From positions 1 through 21,134 of the IMG/VR virus record IMGVR_UViG_3300008264_000031: DNA of 21,134 bases; one strand, 5' to 3'. Numbering within the stretch: position 1 is the first letter of the stretch; every line of letters begins with the position of its first letter. Position numbers and translations under genes: made by a program. Source of the stretch: a virus. Of the stretch, positions 12,467 to 20,745 are shown one piece after another. The notes beneath the pieces were generated by a model, which saw only the letters and a program-made list of their open reading frames with translations, did no database searches and was not told the DNA's origin.

Positions 12467-12510
12467 CTAAAAAAGCCCCTTAGGAGTGATCCTTTGGGGC
12501 TTTATTTTAT
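12467..12510. terminator. Bidirectional intrinsic terminator between convergent blocks
   Basis: The inverted repeat AAAGCCCC (12472-12479) to GGGGCTTT (12496-12503) continues inward with AGGA/TCCT (12482-12485 and 12490-12493) around a GTGA loop. Only the TT/TT positions between are mismatched. On the plus strand the stem is followed by TTTATTTTAT. On the minus strand it is followed by a T-run from the A-run at 12469-12474. It therefore ends both the rightward early block and the leftward late block. Confidence 0.88.
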
Positions 12511-13025
12511 TCTATTTCATCATCGCTTAAGAATAATACTACTTCAGCTTTCCTTCGTTTAACTAATCCGGGTAACTCTCTACCACCTCCCTTAGTCCAC
12601 TGCATGAAAGCTTCAGCAGCTGCATCCCATTCACCTCTATTGATCTTCATCCGAATAGTAGACCGCTGAAAATTGCCCAGTCCGGCATTGAAGGCAAAGC
12701 TGACACACGCATCGAAAGCCCCTTGACGACCAGATAGAGTAGGAGCAAGTCGAAGAACACCACGTTCAAAAAGACCGACATCATCTGCGAATAGTTTATC
12801 GATTTCCTCTTTAGACCATACACGGTTATCCTCCTGTTTCAATGGGTACTCCTTACGAATCATCGTAGGTTGTCCCTCTTTAGCTACCATTGGTAAGCGT
12901 ATCTGTTCCTGATATAGAACATGACCATAGCCAATAGTCCAGATATGAGCAGGACACAGGTAAGGTTTATTCCTGCATCCCTCAAACCTGTGCATCAAGT
13001 CAGCTCCAGCTTTGCTTAGCTTCAC
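12507..13025 (-). CDS. GH24 lysozyme (T4-type endolysin)
   Basis: This 172-residue phage lysozyme would cut glycan strands of peptidoglycan. The catalytic triad is visible as E15-x8-C24-x5-T30 in FEGCRNKPYLCPAHIWTIGYGH, where the middle Asp of T4 lysozyme (E11, D20, T26) is Cys. Cys at this place is a known variant in many phage lysozymes. The rest fits the fold (ACVSFAFNAGLGNF, WTKGGGRELPGLVKRR). No signal peptide is visible, so it should depend on a holin for export. It starts by ATGA overlap with the holin gene (13022-13025). Confidence 0.92.
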   Translation of the reverse strand: MKLSKAGADLMHRFEGCRNKPYLCPAHIWTIGYGHVLYQEQIRLPMVAKEGQPTMIRKEYPLKQEDNRVWSKEEIDKLFADDVGLFERGVLRLAPTLSGRQGAFDACVSFAFNAGLGNFQRSTIRMKINRGEWDAAAEAFMQWTKGGGRELPGLVKRRKAEVVLFLSDDEIE

Positions 13026-13525
13026 TTCTTACTCCAGCTACGTGAGCCAAACCAGAAGCCTATGATACCTCCAAGCATAGCCATCTCATCACTGCTAAAG
13101 ATAATGTCAGAGACTGCAATCAAGTTATCAATACTTGTAATCAACTCAGGATGGTTACTGACATAGATTGCAATCCAAGCATTGATGGCACATAGCTCAA
13201 GAATAAAGATGTAAGTTACAATAGGACGTACAGTACCTACAAAGTTAACTACCCATGTACTAGCTCTCTCCATGATCTTCTCATCATGCTTCAATGCAGC
13301 TTCAGTCATCTGAGCATCAGTCTGCATAGCAATCTGATCTGTACGAATTTCTTCAATACGCTCTTGAGCTGCAAAGCCAGCTGCAGCCATTTGAAGTTCA
13401 CGTTCAGTCTGCACTTGAGCTAAAGCTAACTCATGCTTCTGATCAGCTTTGTTCTGGAAGAAGTCTAATAGTTTAGGTAGACCTGAGATTAGTAGACCAC
13501 CAAGGGTAGAAAATAGTGATAACAT
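13022..13525 (-). CDS. Putative holin, three-TM superfamily
   Basis: This 167-residue protein has a hydrophobic N terminus (residues 1-20, MLSLFSTLGGLLIS), a long charged helical middle, and two hydrophobic stretches at about 97-122 (VGTVRPIVTYIFILELCAINAWIA) and 148-160 (GGIIGFWFGSR). This matches the GTA/3TM holin family pattern, including the RP-x-V-TY and GFWFGSR blocks. The position directly upstream of the lysozyme supports a lysis role. It may work with the 49-residue membrane protein coded just before it. Confidence 0.8.
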   Translation of the reverse strand: MLSLFSTLGGLLISGLPKLLDFFQNKADQKHELALAQVQTERELQMAAAGFAAQERIEEIRTDQIAMQTDAQMTEAALKHDEKIMERASTWVVNFVGTVRPIVTYIFILELCAINAWIAIYVSNHPELITSIDNLIAVSDIIFSSDEMAMLGGIIGFWFGSRSWSKK

Positions 13526-13674
13526 TAGAGTCCTATCTTAGATAATAATAAAGTAACAATCTTGTCAGAAAGATCATCAGGGAGAAACTTAAGGAAGCCT
13601 AAGAAGTACAGAGCTACTAGACCATAGACAAATATCTTCAGGCACAGGTCAAATGTCTTCTGGTACTCATTCAT
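13525..13674 (-). CDS. 49-residue membrane protein of the lysis cassette
   Basis: The frame begins at ATG 13672-13674, sharing one base with the upstream gene's stop (TAATG). It ends with TAA at 13525-13527, sharing one base with the holin start in the same way. The peptide MNEYQKTFDLCLKIFVYGLV continues with ALYFLGFLKFLPDDLSDKIV. It has one hydrophobic segment at about residues 12-31 and charged ends. The tight coupling and position suggest an antiholin, a holin partner or a virion membrane component. No family is recognised. Confidence 0.65.
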   Translation of the reverse strand: MNEYQKTFDLCLKIFVYGLVALYFLGFLKFLPDDLSDKIVTLLLSKIGL

Positions 13675-14171
13675 TACCGTCCACACCTTTGAGTAGTTGT
13701 ACAGAAGTCCATTAACTCATTGACACCAACAAACACTAAGAATAGAACAAAGAAGACACCACCTATAATCATGGCTATCTCATTCATCTCTTGTTCTTTC
13801 TCCTTAGCTGCCTTCTCAGCTTTCTTCAGAGCACTTAGCTCCTTGGCATCAGCTAAATCCATCTCAGCTTGTCTAGCCTTAATCTTGTTCCAGACATCAA
13901 TCTTTCCAGTCTGCATGAAGAGCATCTTAAGTTCTTCTTCAAAGGCTCTAGCTTGCTCCAAAGCCATCTCAATCTGTAATGCAGTTCCCATGTTGGAACC
14001 CTTACCAGACTGTTTAGCCTGAAGCATAGCCTTTGTAGCTACACTCTTGGCATCAAACATCTTACCAATCATAGGTGCAAGAGAGCCTAGATCGTTGGCT
14101 ACCTTACTAGCCTTCTTAACCATGCTAATAGCTGACTGTATGCCAGCAAGGGCTGTCATTGGATCAATCAT
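13674..14171 (-). CDS. Coiled-coil membrane-associated virion protein (putative)
   Basis: This 165-residue protein has a Met/Ala/Lys-rich, helix-rich body (about residues 10-130) with coiled-coil-like stretches, and one clear hydrophobic segment at about 131-153 (IAMIIGGVFFVLFLVFVGV). It could be a structural or ejection-related protein, or part of the lysis set since it is coupled to it. It overlaps the neighbouring 56-residue gene by ATGA (14168-14171). No recognised family. Confidence 0.65.
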   Translation of the reverse strand: MIDPMTALAGIQSAISMVKKASKVANDLGSLAPMIGKMFDAKSVATKAMLQAKQSGKGSNMGTALQIEMALEQARAFEEELKMLFMQTGKIDVWNKIKARQAEMDLADAKELSALKKAEKAAKEKEQEMNEIAMIIGGVFFVLFLVFVGVNELMDFCTTTQRCGR

Positions 14172-14338
14172 TTGTTATATGCTTTCTTCCATTCTAGACA
14201 TACGACAATACGAGTCTTATAGTCAGCCGCCCACTTCCATGTCCACCTAACACATCTATCTGCATTAGGGTCGAAGCCAGCTGTCGCTATAAAACTCGTA
14301 AAAAGGATTAGAAGAAGGGCTAGAGTTAGCCTCTTCAT
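14168..14338 (-). CDS. 56-residue secreted protein
   Basis: The in-frame ATG at 14338 is chosen because it lies 5 nt after the preceding stop. A longer reading from 14389 would overlap the neighbour by 46 bp. Residues 1-20 (MKRLTLALLLILFTSFIATA) are a strong signal peptide. The mature part, about 35 residues, is rich in Trp and basic residues and carries two Cys (NADRCVRW and RIVVCLEW) that could form a disulfide. No lipobox Cys is visible, so it is probably not an Rz1-type lipoprotein. It could be an envelope-acting or structural protein; the function is unknown. Confidence 0.65.
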   Translation of the reverse strand: MKRLTLALLLILFTSFIATAGFDPNADRCVRWTWKWAADYKTRIVVCLEWKKAYNK

Positions 14339-14343
14339 TGGGT

Positions 14344-15840
14344 TTACTGTTGTGGTTCTTGAGGAACACCTGACAACATTCCTCGCCATGCCATATTAGG
14401 AGGAATCTGTGGAACCTGTCCAGATGCTACATCTGAGATCAGTCTATTTACACCACGTTGACGTAGAGCACCTTGAAGCTTATCAGCACCGTAACCTAGA
14501 CCTGCCACTGTAGCTGCAGCTGCTGGATTAGCAAAGGAACCTGCTACAGTACTAGCTTGCATAAGAGCACTACGCTCAGGATTCAGACGAGCTACAAGAG
14601 ACAGTAAAGGATCTCCAACAGGCCCAGAAGCTACACTCTTAATAGCATTCTTCTCACGCTCTGAAAAGAATCTCATCTTGTCTTTATTAGCAGCTAGATT
14701 AATTAACTGTCTACGAATCAACTCACCCTCAGAAGCTTTAGGGTCTAATGCACGAGCTTCAGCAACATTCAAAGCATCTTCTAAGACAGTAGCACGAGAT
14801 AAGTTACGCCAGTCCTTACGTGCATCCTGTACAGTTTTAACAGCTGTACCTAAATTACCCTGACTAGCCAATACATCTTTAGAGCCTAGCTTAGTAATGT
14901 AGTTATCTAGTTCAGATACAGCCTGTCCTGCATACTTACGAGTTGCTGCGTCTTTCTCTAACTTCAAGTCCACTAAGGCAGACCTCATCTGCTCTAGCTT
15001 AGTGAAAGAAACTCTTTGAGTTCCTACCATGTCTCTAACTTGTTCAAGCACTTGGGCAACAGGTTCATGCGCTTTAAGTTTAGGATTAAAGTTCTCTTTT
15101 AGTAAAGCAGCTTCAATATTGTTAAAGTTATCTAAAACACTTTTAGGCTTAAGAAAGACACCTTGCTGATCTACAGTTGCATAGGATCTTTGAGCACGTT
15201 GCTTAATCTGATCTAGAGTTATTAGAGGTTCACGAGTTGTAGTTGCAGCTGTAGCTCCCTTAGCAGCTCCAACACCAGCTACAGTACCTGCTGCAATACC
15301 TGCAATAGCACTTAGAAGTGGATTCTCAGTAGCCTCTTGCACCACATCTGCAGCAGCCTGTCCAGCCACACCACCAGCACCAGCCGCTGCAGTTTGCTGT
15401 AATAGGTTCTGACGCAATGGAGCCAATGCAGCTGAAGTACCTGACATAGCAGCCTGTGCTGGAACACCTGCCATAGCTGCTGTACCAGTCTGTACAGCTC
15501 TTTCAAGACCTGTCTCAGGAGCTGGAAGACCAGCAGCAGTTAGAACATTCTGCAATCCTTGAGTTGGTGAAGCCATTACTTGCTTACCAGCTAACAGATT
15601 AACACCTGCAGCCACAGGCTCAGCCAACATAGCAGGGAGTGAAGCTAAACCTGTAATGCCAGCCCTAGCTGTAAGACCTAACTGACGACCAGTCTCTTGA
15701 GCTAAACTACGCTGAGGCTTCTCAGCAGGTTTAGAGTAGTTCTGCTGTGCATAAGCTAAGACTTGCTCTTGTGTTGCTCCTTCAGGTGCTGTAATCTCAT
15801 ACTCCTTACCATCAGGAGCTGTAACAACGTATGTAGGCAT
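14344..15840 (-). CDS. Large putative ejection/virion protein
   Basis: This 498-residue protein starts with the pattern MPTYVVTAPDGKEYEITAPE, a short domain I know from many phage DNA-ejection proteins. It continues with a long Ala/Gly-rich hydrophobic part (about 55-190) and ends with a helical, charged region (about 210-470). A podovirus internal virion protein that lines a channel for DNA delivery is the likely role. The ATG at 15840 has AAGGA in good position. It lies downstream of two other putative ejection proteins, as in T7 and similar phages. Confidence 0.7.
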   Translation of the reverse strand: MPTYVVTAPDGKEYEITAPEGATQEQVLAYAQQNYSKPAEKPQRSLAQETGRQLGLTARAGITGLASLPAMLAEPVAAGVNLLAGKQVMASPTQGLQNVLTAAGLPAPETGLERAVQTGTAAMAGVPAQAAMSGTSAALAPLRQNLLQQTAAAGAGGVAGQAAADVVQEATENPLLSAIAGIAAGTVAGVGAAKGATAATTTREPLITLDQIKQRAQRSYATVDQQGVFLKPKSVLDNFNNIEAALLKENFNPKLKAHEPVAQVLEQVRDMVGTQRVSFTKLEQMRSALVDLKLEKDAATRKYAGQAVSELDNYITKLGSKDVLASQGNLGTAVKTVQDARKDWRNLSRATVLEDALNVAEARALDPKASEGELIRRQLINLAANKDKMRFFSEREKNAIKSVASGPVGDPLLSLVARLNPERSALMQASTVAGSFANPAAAATVAGLGYGADKLQGALRQRGVNRLISDVASGQVPQIPPNMAWRGMLSGVPQEPQQ

Positions 15841-15854
15841 TATGAATCCTTGTA

Positions 15855-17093
15855 TTAAGACTTAGGTTTAATAGACCATCCACTTTGGGTAGCCGCTGGA
15901 GCACCTGTCTGTGGTTGCTTAGACTTTAAGAACTCATCTAATGAAAGAGGTTGCAACCCCTGTGTAGTACGAACCCAGTTTGAATAGTGATTCTCAATCT
16001 TATTCAAGTTCTTTTGAAGCTCTGCTTTAGATTGTCCTAACTCTAAAGATCCTACAGTGGCTTGCAAGGCTTGAAGTTCCTGTACAGCAACCTGACCCAA
16101 AGCACCACCTGTAGGACTTGCATCTCTCATCTGTTGTAAACGATCAAAGCCTAAGTTAGCTTTAAGAGTTACTAAACGCTGTTGTAGGTCATAAGCGGTT
16201 GTGCCGGGAACAAATGAAGAACCCTTACCAACAACACCTGTAGTCACTCCTGTAACAAGTCCTTGAGCAGACTGCACATCATTAATAACCTTAGTAGCGT
16301 GGTTAACAGCAGCCTTCTTAGCTTCTTCCTTCTTATCTTCCTTATCTGACTGTTTAGATTTTAAATCTGCTAAGCGTTGTTCAGCTAGTTCTTTTTGAAC
16401 ACCTGTCAAAGCTGACTTAGAAGAGGCAGATATAGCCGCCAGTTGTTGTTTAAACTCTTGGTCACGTTGCTTTTCAATAGCACGTTGCTCAGCCTTCTCA
16501 CGTTCCAGATCAGCTTTAGCAATACGATTAGCTTCAGCAGTAGACTTACGCTCTAGTGTCTTAAAGATGTCATCAGGCTTACCATACTTACGCACAATAT
16601 CTTCAACAGCTTTATCAGTAGCTTCAGCAGGTAAAGAAGCTAACTCAGCACGTAACTGTTCATCTTTAGCTTCACCACGAAGAATCTTACCTTGTTCAGC
16701 CAATGCTTTACCAGCTTGAGCTTCCTGTGTAAGTGTCTTAGCCTTTTCCAACTCCATAGCCTGAGCACGTTGCATCACTTGAAAGCCCAACTCAGGGTCT
16801 GTACTTTGTAAAGCTTGAGCCATCTGCTTCAAACCTTCAGGTGTGTTAGTATCATACTGAGAAGCCATCTGACGAAGCATAGTAGCTCTCTTGATAGATG
16901 GGTCTTGTACGTCTACACCAAAAGCACCAGCTAAGCCACGACCTAAGTTACCTGTGTTCTTGTAGATGTTATATGATGTCTGTTGTTGAGGAGTCATAGT
17001 AGCAAACTGCATAGCCTTTTGCTCTGTCATCTGTCGTTGCATTTCCTCAGGAGTACCCATGCCTCCGAATAAACCTTGTGGTAGTGTTGCCAT
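15855..17093 (-). CDS. Putative ejection protein rich in Gln, Lys and Ala
   Basis: This 412-residue protein begins MATLPQGLFGGMG and is mostly helical. It has a long charged stretch with repeated KQ/KA motifs (about 180-280) that should form coiled coils. The N-terminal Met/Gln-rich part (QRQMTEQKAMQFATMTP) and the gene order suggest it is an internal virion or ejection protein. A good AAGGAA site precedes the start. It does not resemble a lytic transglycosylase, and I see no catalytic motif. Confidence 0.65.
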   Translation of the reverse strand: MATLPQGLFGGMGTPEEMQRQMTEQKAMQFATMTPQQQTSYNIYKNTGNLGRGLAGAFGVDVQDPSIKRATMLRQMASQYDTNTPEGLKQMAQALQSTDPELGFQVMQRAQAMELEKAKTLTQEAQAGKALAEQGKILRGEAKDEQLRAELASLPAEATDKAVEDIVRKYGKPDDIFKTLERKSTAEANRIAKADLEREKAEQRAIEKQRDQEFKQQLAAISASSKSALTGVQKELAEQRLADLKSKQSDKEDKKEEAKKAAVNHATKVINDVQSAQGLVTGVTTGVVGKGSSFVPGTTAYDLQQRLVTLKANLGFDRLQQMRDASPTGGALGQVAVQELQALQATVGSLELGQSKAELQKNLNKIENHYSNWVRTTQGLQPLSLDEFLKSKQPQTGAPAATQSGWSIKPKS

Positions 17094-17107
17094 GTTATTC
17101 CTTATTA

Positions 17108-18094
17108 TTAACCGATTGTCTGGAAGTATGGATTAACTGTTTGTTGATAGTTAGAACTACCTCTAGATAGACCACTAATTAACTGACTGATAGGGTCTGT
17201 TAAGCCACCAACTACAGCATTGTTACGTTGCATCTGCAAAGCTGCTGCCTGTTGTGCTGCAGCATTCTGAATGTTAGCTGCTGCTGTAGAACCTGCTGTA
17301 ATAGATGAACCCAATCCTAAACCTTGAGTCAAAGCATTCTGACCTAAGTTTTCAATATTAGATGCACCTGCCATGTAGTTAGTGTATGGAGCTAGAGCTT
17401 GTGTCTGCAAACCATAACCAGCACCTTGAAGATTCAAACCACCAGTCATCAATCCTTGACCGAACTGTACTTGTTGATTGCCGAATGTCTGAGCATTAGC
17501 AGCTAACTGAGCATCTTGTTGTGCACGAGCATTCATTGCCGCTGCAATAGTAGGGTTAGTAGCCGCTAATCCGGGATCACCTGCTGCATAACCTGCCATA
17601 GTTCCACCGGTAGCTAGACCCATACGTCCTTGCTGTTGTTGTTGGTTATACAACTGAGCCATCTGTTGTTCACGACCGGGAGCAAGTAACTGCTGCTGCT
17701 GAGTCATGTATGCTTTAGCTACATCTTCAGGAGTCTTTTGAAGATACTTAGCACCTAAGTTAAACAGTCCTTGACCAGCTGTATTTATACCTGTCTGAGC
17801 AGCCTGTTGTGCTTGAGCTTGACCGATACCAGTACCAGCTAAGCCCATTAGACCTTCACGAGCTGCAGCTACGTCAGGAGCTACTTGATAACCAGCACCA
17901 ATCAGCTGTCCAGTTGTAGGGTCATAGTTAAATCCTGACTTACCGAACCTTGTAGTAACTCCTACAGGACGGAACTGTGCAGCCTGTGCAGCCTGTGCAG
18001 CAGCGTTAGTGGTAGCATTAGCAGCTTGATTAGAGCTATATACACTACCTGCAGTGCCCAACAATGGGCCAATTAAGTCTGTCCAATCAGCCAT
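17108..18094 (-). CDS. Putative ejection/virion protein rich in Gln, Ala and Gly
   Basis: This 328-residue low-complexity protein is dominated by Gln, Ala, Gly and Asn (runs such as AAQAAQAA near residue 33 and QQQLLAPGREQQMAQLYNQQ near 135). A short tandem DNA repeat encodes part of the Ala/Gln run (about 17982-18002). The first residues (MADWTDLIGPLLGTAGSVYS) resemble the N terminus of tail-associated virion proteins in other podoviruses. Ejection or structural function is inferred from gene order. The start overlaps the preceding stop by one base (TAATG). Confidence 0.65.
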   Translation of the reverse strand: MADWTDLIGPLLGTAGSVYSSNQAANATTNAAAQAAQAAQFRPVGVTTRFGKSGFNYDPTTGQLIGAGYQVAPDVAAAREGLMGLAGTGIGQAQAQQAAQTGINTAGQGLFNLGAKYLQKTPEDVAKAYMTQQQQLLAPGREQQMAQLYNQQQQQGRMGLATGGTMAGYAAGDPGLAATNPTIAAAMNARAQQDAQLAANAQTFGNQQVQFGQGLMTGGLNLQGAGYGLQTQALAPYTNYMAGASNIENLGQNALTQGLGLGSSITAGSTAAANIQNAAAQQAAALQMQRNNAVVGGLTDPISQLISGLSRGSSNYQQTVNPYFQTIG

Positions 18095-18324
18095 TAGTAT
18101 GTGCCTCCGTCAACTGTTGCTGTAAAAGTACCAGAGACAGTAAGATTTACCGCAGTGGTTGTGCCTGTCAATGCACCGTTATTAGCATCAGGTTTAGAAT
18201 TCACTGCTGATGCAATGTTATCAAACTCAGTGTTAACTTCAGTACCTTTAATGATCTTGCTTGGATTACCTGTATTCAGGCTATCCTTGATTGCAAAGTT
18301 AGTTGCTTTTGTATAGTTACTCAT
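18094..18324 (-). CDS. Short tail-fibre-like protein
   Basis: This 76-residue protein contains NYTKATNFAIKDSLNTGN and then KIIKGTEVNTEFDNIASAVN. This pattern is common at the N terminus of podovirus tail fibres and short virion proteins. It ends with Ser/Thr/Val-rich sequence (VNLTVSGTFTATVDGGTY) and lacks any further fibre domain, so it is either a small stand-alone virion protein or a shortened relic of a fibre gene. It overlaps its neighbours by one base on each side, as other genes here do, so it looks maintained rather than broken. Confidence 0.65.
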   Translation of the reverse strand: MSNYTKATNFAIKDSLNTGNPSKIIKGTEVNTEFDNIASAVNSKPDANNGALTGTTTAVNLTVSGTFTATVDGGTY

Positions 18325-19862
18325 TATCGTGTCTTCCCTGTCTTAACATAGACATCAAGTTTCTGAATGGATATTGATTTATTAAATACACTGGTTTCAA
18401 AGCCAAGTTGAATAACCTTACCTGAACCACCAATGTTAATAATCTTATTATCGAAGGCTGTACCACCATACTCACCAATGTTATATTCAGCTATGTTGTA
18501 TTCAGCTACTGCAGCATTAGCTAAGTTAAACTGTCTAGTGTTTAAAATATCACTGTAATCAAAGCCAAACCTTAAAGTAACTGGATAACCACCACCACCA
18601 ATAACTGTTACGCCTACCTTCTTCATAATCTTAATCACAGTTGGTGACTGGAAGTCAAAGTAGTTAGTGTAGTATCTCATCAAGTATGAGTTAGCATTGT
18701 CTTTGTAGCCATCATACTTACCAATGTATCCAGCTCTTCCAAACAGTAAGTCTTTATTACGAGTGTACTTAAAAGCTGTTGGAACTAAACCATCCCATGT
18801 TGTAACCCTGTTAGCACCATTAGGTAGAGGTGCTCTCATGTCAAAGCAGTACACTAACTGACGAGCTGGTAAAGCTAACAGATAGAAAGCTTCCTTGTCT
18901 GAGTATATAGCTTTAATATCAGCTGAAGTCTCAAGACTAACCTCCAGTACAATATCATCACGTACATTGGCACTGATGTCTCTCATTGGAGCTGACTTCT
19001 CTTGAATGGTACGCATCAATGAACGTACACCTGAGTCAGACAAGAAGATTACATCACCACCTGTAGCTACTACTGAGTCTCTAGCTACACAGCCAATACC
19101 TGTGATAGCATCTGACAATGTTAGATTATTAGGGTCTGTAGCATTGGAATAGATAAGAATCTGTCTACGACCAAAGACAATCAAGAAGTTATTATGTGCA
19201 GCTAAGGATACAATCTCATCTGCACCATTAGGCCACACTTGAGATACATCCAATGTACCAGCTGTACCTGTACTTAAGACATGACCTGATAGCAAGTCTG
19301 AGAACTGAATGGTACTCTTAACTGAAGCATTATTAGCTGACCATGTACGACCATAGGCACTGATAACACAGTTGTTACTGGACACTGTAGCTACATAGCC
19401 AGTCTTCTCAGATACTCTCTTAAATGTAGTTGAGCTTACTGCAGGGTCAAACACTAAAGGATCATGTCCAGCTTGATAGAGATATAAGACTCCATTCAAC
19501 GGAGCCATCTGCCAGTTACTGTCTGTGATTGTAGGAGCTGTACCACCACCTCCGTAGGTTAACTGTGATAGTGTAGTACCTACAAGCTTGAATAGTTTAT
19601 TGTTACCAGCAGCAATAATGTATGAGTTACCTGAGTTATCAATCAACTCACCGATAGCTTTGACGTTAGCATCACTTAAGTCACTATTAGTTGCGTGAGA
19701 TGTAGACCATCCCTTACGAGCACCAATACGTCCAAACTTATCAATCACACAGTTATTAGCCACAGTAGCATAGCCAGCCTCTAGAGAGACTGAACTATCC
19801 TGTGTATTCAACCCCATGAATCCCGGAGCTGCTACAGTTGTGGTTAAGATTTTAGCTACCAT
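18324..19862 (-). CDS. Tail/head-completion protein, possible stabilisation or tube protein
   Basis: This 512-residue protein is beta-rich and starts MVAKILTTTVAAPGFMGLNT. It has several blade-like repeats (LYLYQAGHDPLVFDP, LIVFGRRQILIYS and DVIFLSDSGVRSL), suggesting a propeller fold as in P22 gp10-type stabilisation or tail-tube proteins. A short tandem repeat, xEYNI (AEYNIAEYNIGEY), lies near residues 458-470. It is coded right after the adaptor-like gene, so it likely completes the tail. The start shares a base with the upstream stop (TGATG). Confidence 0.65.
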   Translation of the reverse strand: MVAKILTTTVAAPGFMGLNTQDSSVSLEAGYATVANNCVIDKFGRIGARKGWSTSHATNSDLSDANVKAIGELIDNSGNSYIIAAGNNKLFKLVGTTLSQLTYGGGGTAPTITDSNWQMAPLNGVLYLYQAGHDPLVFDPAVSSTTFKRVSEKTGYVATVSSNNCVISAYGRTWSANNASVKSTIQFSDLLSGHVLSTGTAGTLDVSQVWPNGADEIVSLAAHNNFLIVFGRRQILIYSNATDPNNLTLSDAITGIGCVARDSVVATGGDVIFLSDSGVRSLMRTIQEKSAPMRDISANVRDDIVLEVSLETSADIKAIYSDKEAFYLLALPARQLVYCFDMRAPLPNGANRVTTWDGLVPTAFKYTRNKDLLFGRAGYIGKYDGYKDNANSYLMRYYTNYFDFQSPTVIKIMKKVGVTVIGGGGYPVTLRFGFDYSDILNTRQFNLANAAVAEYNIAEYNIGEYGGTAFDNKIINIGGSGKVIQLGFETSVFNKSISIQKLDVYVKTGKTR

Positions 19863-20512
19863 CAGACATCAACCCAAGTAGTTTCTTCATCGTATCTGTT
19901 ACGCTCAATGGCTACAGCATCTGCCAAAGCTAAGCGATATTGTTGATAAACCTCACTGAAAGCTGTACCTCCATCTTCACCTCGTTCACCAACAGCTTTA
20001 GCGTAGGCTAACATCTGTACTAAGTGATGAGGGACTAACAAAGCATCAGCATTGGCTGTTAAGTCAGCCTGAGGGATAATCAACTCAAACCTCAATGAGT
20101 ATTCACCATCAGGACGAGGCCATATATCAACCTGAGTATCATCACCGGAGATACCACTGTAGTTGTAGTACACCGGAGCTGCACTCTGTACATTACCTAA
20201 GTAGTACTGTCTATTCATCCAGTTAGTAGCTACAGCTCTCATAGGCACATCTTGAGTGTCATTTAAGACATCTACAGTACGGAACCTCTGACCTGAACCT
20301 GTCAGTGTATAGTTACGAGTATTAGCCACTGTAGGGATTACAATGGTTTGTGTGAGGACATTCCAATCGTAGGCATCCTCAATCTCTCTCTTAGCATCGT
20401 TAACAAATACACCCATAAGGGAACTATAAGGAGTATCACTAACTGACGATACTTCAGTCTCCCTCAAGCGTATCAATACGTTGTTTACCAACTGTAGATA
20501 TGTCGTAGCCAT
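19862..20512 (-). CDS. Head-tail adaptor-like protein
   Basis: This 216-residue protein has an N-terminal helical part (TYLQLVNNVLIRLRE) with an NDAKREIEDAYDWNVL block, then a beta-rich middle (RFRTVDVLNDTQDVPM) and a helical tail (HHLVQMLAYAKAVGERGEDGG). The helical core interrupted by a beta sheet resembles T7 gp11 or P22 gp4 adaptor-type proteins, as I recall. It sits behind the sigma-70-like promoter at 20537-20565 and has a good AAGGAAG site. It is the first gene of the tail operon visible here. Confidence 0.7.
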   Translation of the reverse strand: MATTYLQLVNNVLIRLRETEVSSVSDTPYSSLMGVFVNDAKREIEDAYDWNVLTQTIVIPTVANTRNYTLTGSGQRFRTVDVLNDTQDVPMRAVATNWMNRQYYLGNVQSAAPVYYNYSGISGDDTQVDIWPRPDGEYSLRFELIIPQADLTANADALLVPHHLVQMLAYAKAVGERGEDGGTAFSEVYQQYRLALADAVAIERNRYDEETTWVDV

Positions 20513-20536
20513 TATCTTCCTTATATCTTAATTAAT

Positions 20537-20565
20537 ATGGTAACATACTTTAGTGTTACTGTCAA
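20537..20565 (-). promoter_or_regulatory. Sigma-70-like promoter for the tail/lysis block
   Basis: On the minus strand a perfect TTGACA (complement at 20560-20565) is followed after exactly 17 bp by TACCAT (20537-20542), four of six matches to TATAAT. The start of transcription would be near 20530, about 18 nt before the adaptor start codon. The -35 overlaps the stop codon of the DUF6496-like gene. It would drive the leftward block using host RNA polymerase. Confidence 0.55.
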
Positions 20566-20744
20566 GCCTTTTTAGACTTCTTTTTAGCTTTATTTGCTTC
20601 TGACATGGCAATAGCAATGGCTTGGTCACGAGACTTCACCACAGGGCCACCTTTACCGCTGTGGAGAGTACCTTCCTTGTACTCACCCATAACCTTCTTC
20701 ATCTTGTTCTTAGCTGTTCTTTGTCCACGTGTCGGTAGGTTCAT
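20562..20744 (-). CDS. DUF6496-like small basic protein
   Basis: This 60-residue protein has a basic, Lys-rich sequence with the blocks KVMGEYKEGTLHSGKG and VKSRDQAIAIAMSEANKAKK, which match DUF6496 as I know it. It may bind DNA or package with the genome, but the function is unknown. ATG 20744 is chosen because GGAG (complement at 20754-20757) precedes it by 9 nt and it starts just after the upstream stop. Longer starts at 20759 and 20774 are possible. Confidence 0.75.
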   Translation of the reverse strand: MNLPTRGQRTAKNKMKKVMGEYKEGTLHSGKGGPVVKSRDQAIAIAMSEANKAKKKSKKA

Positions 20745-20745
20745 T

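Noticed and set aside
17982-18002. Tandem GTGCAGCCT-type repeat
   Set aside because: It encodes the Ala/Gln run of the virion protein at 17108-18094 and needs no separate explanation.
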